Below are positions 61,145 through 64,000 of a stretch of DNA of 64,000 bases, in pieces. A model generated the notes under the pieces. The model had not been told where the DNA came from, searched no databases, and saw only the letters and a list, made by a program, of their open reading frames with translations. The DNA comes from Solitalea lacus (GTDB lineage Bacteria > Bacteroidota > Bacteroidia > Sphingobacteriales > Sphingobacteriaceae), in assembly GCF_022014595.1 (NCBI RefSeq), contig NZ_CP091740.1, positions 62,001 through 126,000 on the forward strand. Direction: 5' to 3'. The position numbers were made by a program, and so were the translations under genes. Each line of letters opens with the position of its first letter. The stretch's first letter is position 1.

Positions 61145-61206
61145 GTTTGAAAAACCTTTTGAGAAAAAGTATCTTCAAACACTTAATGAAAACTTCTGTT
61201 CATTAA
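61145..61206 (+). promoter_or_regulatory. Two dyads in the 451-bp gap upstream of the GlxA-type regulator
   Basis: GTTTGAA (61145-61151) pairs with TTCAAAC (61174-61180), and TTAATGAA (61183-61190) with TTCATTAA (61199-61206) across 8 bases. They lie 60-120 bp before the ATG at 61266 and may be operators. The rest of 60815-61265 is AT-rich and shows no gene. Confidence 0.4.
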
Positions 61207-61265
61207 CAGCAACCGAGAGAGTGTAAATACACGTAATCTTAAGGGTTGTAATTTATCTTTAAAAC

Positions 61266-62246
61266 ATGAAACACATCTCAATTTTGGTTCCCAAGGGGGC
61301 TATTTTAGGCAGTCTTGAAGGCTCCCGCCAGCTGCTAACTCAAGTAAATGAGTTTTTCAAAGCAAGAGGAGAAACCCCCATTTTTAAAGTACAACTAATT
61401 GGACTTTCTAATGCCACACCGGTAAGTGGAGGATTATTTACAGTTAACACCGAAATTCTAATCGATGATGTAAAAAAAACGGACCTCATTATTATTCCGG
61501 CCTTAGATGGGGATTTAAATCAAGCTATAGAAAACAATCAGGAGCTTATCCCGTGGCTTATCAATCAGTATAAAAAAGGGGCCGAAATTGCCAGTCTTTG
61601 CTTAGGGGCATTTTTATTGGCATCAACTGGTTTGCTAAACGGTAAAAGCTGTGCAACACATTGGATGGCCGGCAATCAATTCAAGACAATGTTTCCGGAT
61701 GTCAACTTGGTTACCGAAAAAATCATTACTGATGAACACGGTCTTTATTCCAGCGGGGGTGCATTTTCATACATGAACCTGATTTTGTACCTCATTGAAA
61801 AATATGCAGGCCGCGAAATGGCTATACTCTCAGCAAAAGTTTTCGCCATTGAAATTGATAGAACTACTCAATCCCCATTTATTATGTTCCAAGGGCAAAA
61901 GGAACATGAAGATGATGCTATAAAAAAAGCACAAGAATTTATTGAACATAATTTTCACGAAAGAATTACGGTTGATGATTTGGCAAGCATGCTGGCAATG
62001 GGCCGTAGAAGCTTAGAACGCCGGTTTAAAAAAGCTACTTGCAATACCGTTATTGAATACATTCAGCGGGTAAAAATTGAGGCGGCCAAAAAAGGGTTTG
62101 AAACTAGCCTTAAAAACATAAACGAAGTGATGTATGAGGTTGGCTATTCTGACACCAAAGCATTCAGAAGCACTTTTAAAAAATTTACAGGTTTATCCCC
62201 TATTGACTACCGAAATAAATACAATAAAGAAAAGGCAATAGCCTAG
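61266..62246 (+). CDS. GlxA family regulator (DJ-1/PfpI plus AraC HTH)
   Basis: A 326-residue regulator. The N-terminal DJ-1/PfpI-like domain (about 4-185) has the nucleophile-elbow Cys in EIASLCLGAFLLASTGLLNGK. The C-terminal AraC domain (about 225-320) has two helix-turn-helix units, ITVDDLASMLAMGRRSLERRFKKAT and INEVMYEVGYSDTKAFRSTFKKFTGLSPIDYR. It probably controls the downstream small gene and SDR gene; the ligand is unknown. Confidence 0.94.
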   Translation: MKHISILVPKGAILGSLEGSRQLLTQVNEFFKARGETPIFKVQLIGLSNATPVSGGLFTVNTEILIDDVKKTDLIIIPALDGDLNQAIENNQELIPWLINQYKKGAEIASLCLGAFLLASTGLLNGKSCATHWMAGNQFKTMFPDVNLVTEKIITDEHGLYSSGGAFSYMNLILYLIEKYAGREMAILSAKVFAIEIDRTTQSPFIMFQGQKEHEDDAIKKAQEFIEHNFHERITVDDLASMLAMGRRSLERRFKKATCNTVIEYIQRVKIEAAKKGFETSLKNINEVMYEVGYSDTKAFRSTFKKFTGLSPIDYRNKYNKEKAIA

Positions 62247-62403
62247 TCCAATAGAAGGAGTTCATTTACTGTGCTCCTTCTAATTTAAGGATCCCATTTG
62301 TCGCAATTCCTGCCCTAAAATGCCGTTTCACACCCCTCTTTACCAATTTCTCATCTTTAAATTTGTTTAAGATTAATCGAATTAAAGAATAATACAACTT
62401 ACT

Positions 62404-62667
62404 ATGGTAGAAGTCTTTAAAACGAACATTGCCAATAAGGCTCAAGCTCTACAGGTTTCAGAGCTGTTAAGTCAATCATTTGAAAACTATTATGTAAACA
62501 TCGATCTGGAAGATTGTGACAAAGTTCTTCGGGTTGAATGCAAAATCGGCAATGTTGATGCCAGTAAACTTATTGCATTTCTAAAGAAATTAGGATTTGA
62601 CGCAGTTGTGTTACCTGATGAAATTGAGGAATACAATGCGAATAAAGACAATCACATTCTAACTTAA
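62404..62667 (+). CDS. Small HMA-fold-like protein without CXXC
   Basis: An 87-residue protein. The pattern VEVFKTNIANKAQALQVSELL, YYVNIDLEDCDKVLRVEC and ASKLIAFLKKLGFDAVVLPDE fits a ferredoxin-like beta-alpha-beta fold of heavy-metal-associated proteins, but the CXXC metal site is absent. It is 11 bp upstream of the SDR gene and likely cotranscribed. Confidence 0.75.
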   Translation: MVEVFKTNIANKAQALQVSELLSQSFENYYVNIDLEDCDKVLRVECKIGNVDASKLIAFLKKLGFDAVVLPDEIEEYNANKDNHILT

Positions 62668-62678
62668 GTACAGAAATC

Positions 62679-63476
62679 ATGCTACTAAAGAATAAAAATG
62701 CTGTAATATATGGAGGAGGAGGAGCCATTGGCAGCTCCATTGCTAAGGCTTTTGCATTAGAAGGCGCCCGCGTATTTATTGCTGGTCGCAGAAAAGGACC
62801 TTTGGAAGAGGTTGTTTCCACCATCAAACAATTTCACGGCTTGGTCGAATCTGCCACAGTTGACACGCTAAACGATAACGCTGTTGAATATCATCTTGCT
62901 GATATTTATGACAAAGCCGGCTCAATTGACATAACAGTAAATGTCACTGGCATTTATCATGTGCAAGGAGCTCCATTAGCAGTAATGCGAATGAAAGATT
63001 TTACCCTGCCAGTTACCACATATATCAACTCCAACTTTATTACGGCTACAGCTGCAGCTCGATACATGGTAAAACAAAATTCTGGAGTGTTATTCACCAT
63101 TTCAACCCCGGGAGCATTACTGGCCGATGGCTATTCTGGAGGTTTTGGAGTTGCCTGCGCTGCAATTGAAGGCTTAACCCGTCAGCTGGCAGGCGAACTT
63201 GGCCCCTACAATATCCGCGTTATCTGCTTACGTCCTGATGCAATTCCTGAGGCAGCCCTGGCAGGCTCGCATAGCAGAGAAGTGTTTCTCAACAGGGCAA
63301 AACTTATGGGCATTACACTTGATGAGCTGCTTGCAGGTATGCCCAACGGAACATTACTACAACGCTCCCCTACGCTACAGGAAATAGCTAATGCGGCAGT
63401 CTTTCTCGCCTCGGATAAAGCAAGTGCCCTTACTGCCAGTGTCGCAAATCTAAGCTGCGGATCGGTTGTATGCTAA
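62679..63476 (+). CDS. SDR-family protein with degenerate catalytic motif
   Basis: A 265-residue classical short-chain dehydrogenase fold. The nucleotide loop YGGGGAIGSSIAKAF (11-25) and FIAGRRKGPLEE are normal. Where the catalytic YxxxK should stand, the sequence is F156-GVA-C160 in GGFGVACAAIEGL, although the preceding Ser142 is kept. It therefore may bind NAD(P) without the standard chemistry. It is cotranscribed with the HMA-like gene downstream of a GlxA regulator. Confidence 0.86.
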   Translation: MLLKNKNAVIYGGGGAIGSSIAKAFALEGARVFIAGRRKGPLEEVVSTIKQFHGLVESATVDTLNDNAVEYHLADIYDKAGSIDITVNVTGIYHVQGAPLAVMRMKDFTLPVTTYINSNFITATAAARYMVKQNSGVLFTISTPGALLADGYSGGFGVACAAIEGLTRQLAGELGPYNIRVICLRPDAIPEAALAGSHSREVFLNRAKLMGITLDELLAGMPNGTLLQRSPTLQEIANAAVFLASDKASALTASVANLSCGSVVC

Positions 63477-63545
63477 AATATCCACTATTTACTGGCAAAG
63501 AGAATCATCGATTCCGTATCTTTACACACTCAATACCAGTAGGTT

Positions 63546-64000
63546 ATGAACAAAAGCCTGCAAGCATTAAATGCCACTTTGTTTGACTATTTATTAGTAA
63601 TAGTCCCTTACAATGATGTATATGCTAAGGTTGTGGATATTAAAGAAGCTTTCTGGCTGAACTATAAATGCAAATTTGCTGCAAATCTTTATCCACACAT
63701 TGCACTTTCTGAATTTGTCATTTATGACTCAATGGAGAAGCGGATTGTTCAGTTGCTTGAGAAATTCTCTAAATCTGTTGTGCCATTTCGTACTATACTT
63801 AAAGGTTTCGGCACTGTTGCCAACCATACATTTTATGTAAATGTAGCCTCTAAAGAGCCCATAATAAAGGTTGTTAAGAATATGAAATTGGCATTAGGAA
63901 ATCATCTACAATCAAACAGCCTGTTTAAGCCCCATTTCTCTACAATCCCAAACTTAACCATAGCACGGAAGATGACTAAAGAACAATTCGAAAAAGCAGA
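63546..64000 (+). CDS. 2H phosphoesterase (2'-5' RNA ligase-like) family protein, partial at window end
   Basis: An ORF opening at 63546 (MNKSLQALNATLFDYLLVIV) runs without a stop to the end of the window, about 151 codons. The layout fits the LigT-like fold: YPHIALSEFVIYD near residue 55 and IPNLTIARKMTKEQFEKA near 135. The two expected HxT/S motifs read H-I-A and N-L-T, so at least one catalytic His is replaced. A TATCTTTA box at 63517-63524 may be its -7 element. The true end lies outside. Confidence 0.75.
   Translation, partial: MNKSLQALNATLFDYLLVIVPYNDVYAKVVDIKEAFWLNYKCKFAANLYPHIALSEFVIYDSMEKRIVQLLEKFSKSVVPFRTILKGFGTVANHTFYVNVASKEPIIKVVKNMKLALGNHLQSNSLFKPHFSTIPNLTIARKMTKEQFEKA

Noticed and set aside
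1-64000. CRISPR arrays, tRNA or rRNA genes, prophage
   Set aside because: No regularly spaced repeats, no cloverleaf-like or ribosomal RNA sequence and no phage structural genes were seen by reading; a dedicated tRNA scan was not possible.

Overview
The window comes from an AT-rich member of the Bacteroidota, probably the Sphingobacteriales/Sphingobacteriaceae. The evidence is a SusC/SusD pair with its own FecR/ECF sigma system, DUF5777 and DUF4407 proteins, genes that start without Shine-Dalgarno sites, promoter-like TAnnTTTG boxes, and an arginine cluster of the Bacteroides type that uses an N-acylornithine carbamoyltransferase. I saw no rRNA, tRNA, CRISPR array, prophage or intact insertion sequence. 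Species-level placement is not possible from the sequence alone.

Layout. 1-5 kb: an acetyltransferase, then a minus-strand group of envelope genes (CHRD lipoprotein, cytochrome-like lipoprotein, YceI, DUF5777 barrel) ending in an ECF sigma factor and an envelope-spanning anti-sigma-like/beta-barrel protein. 5-8 kb: M28 peptidase, DUF4407 membrane protein, small membrane protein. 8.1-8.6 kb: a 566-bp structured leader with a short ORF ending Arg-Arg-stop and an internal terminator-like hairpin. 8.6-19.6 kb: the arginine operon (GNAT acyltransferase, argG, argC, argD, argF', argB, proC, argE, a methyltransferase, argH), interrupted between argB and proC by a decayed IS200/IS605-type element. 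Residue 90 of ArgF' is Val, which points to N-succinyl rather than N-acetyl intermediates.

19.7-29 kb: M61 peptidase, rhodanese, META lipoprotein, then a glycolipid module (PAP2 phosphatase, GT39 transferase, UDP-glucuronate 4-epimerase-like enzyme, AglD-like membrane protein, polyprenyl-phosphate GT2) that could decorate lipid A or another envelope lipid; then a dipeptide epimerase. 29-33 kb: two proteins of unknown function and a neutral-ceramidase-like protein. 33.1-36 kb: an arsenic operon (arsR, arsM, arsN1-like, aquaglyceroporin, arsC) with two near-identical 16-bp palindromes as likely ArsR operators and no Acr3/ArsB pump.

36-47.4 kb: small proteins, then ECF sigma, FecR, SusC, SusD, two thioredoxin-fold proteins and a START-like protein, all on the minus strand. 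47.5-58 kb: rhomboid protease, beta-helix lipoprotein, OxyR, M14 carboxypeptidase, pterin dehydratase, MmcQ protein, beta-propeller lipoprotein, SNF2 helicase, barrel protein. 58-64 kb: WYL regulator, three small binding-fold proteins, GlxA-type regulator, HMA-like small protein, an SDR with a degenerate active site, and a 2H phosphoesterase-like gene cut by the window end.

The items most worth a second look are the structured arginine leader, the IS605 remnant with its possible residual omega RNA, the predicted succinyl specificity of ArgF', the galacturonic-acid-type lipid module, and the pump-less arsenic operon.
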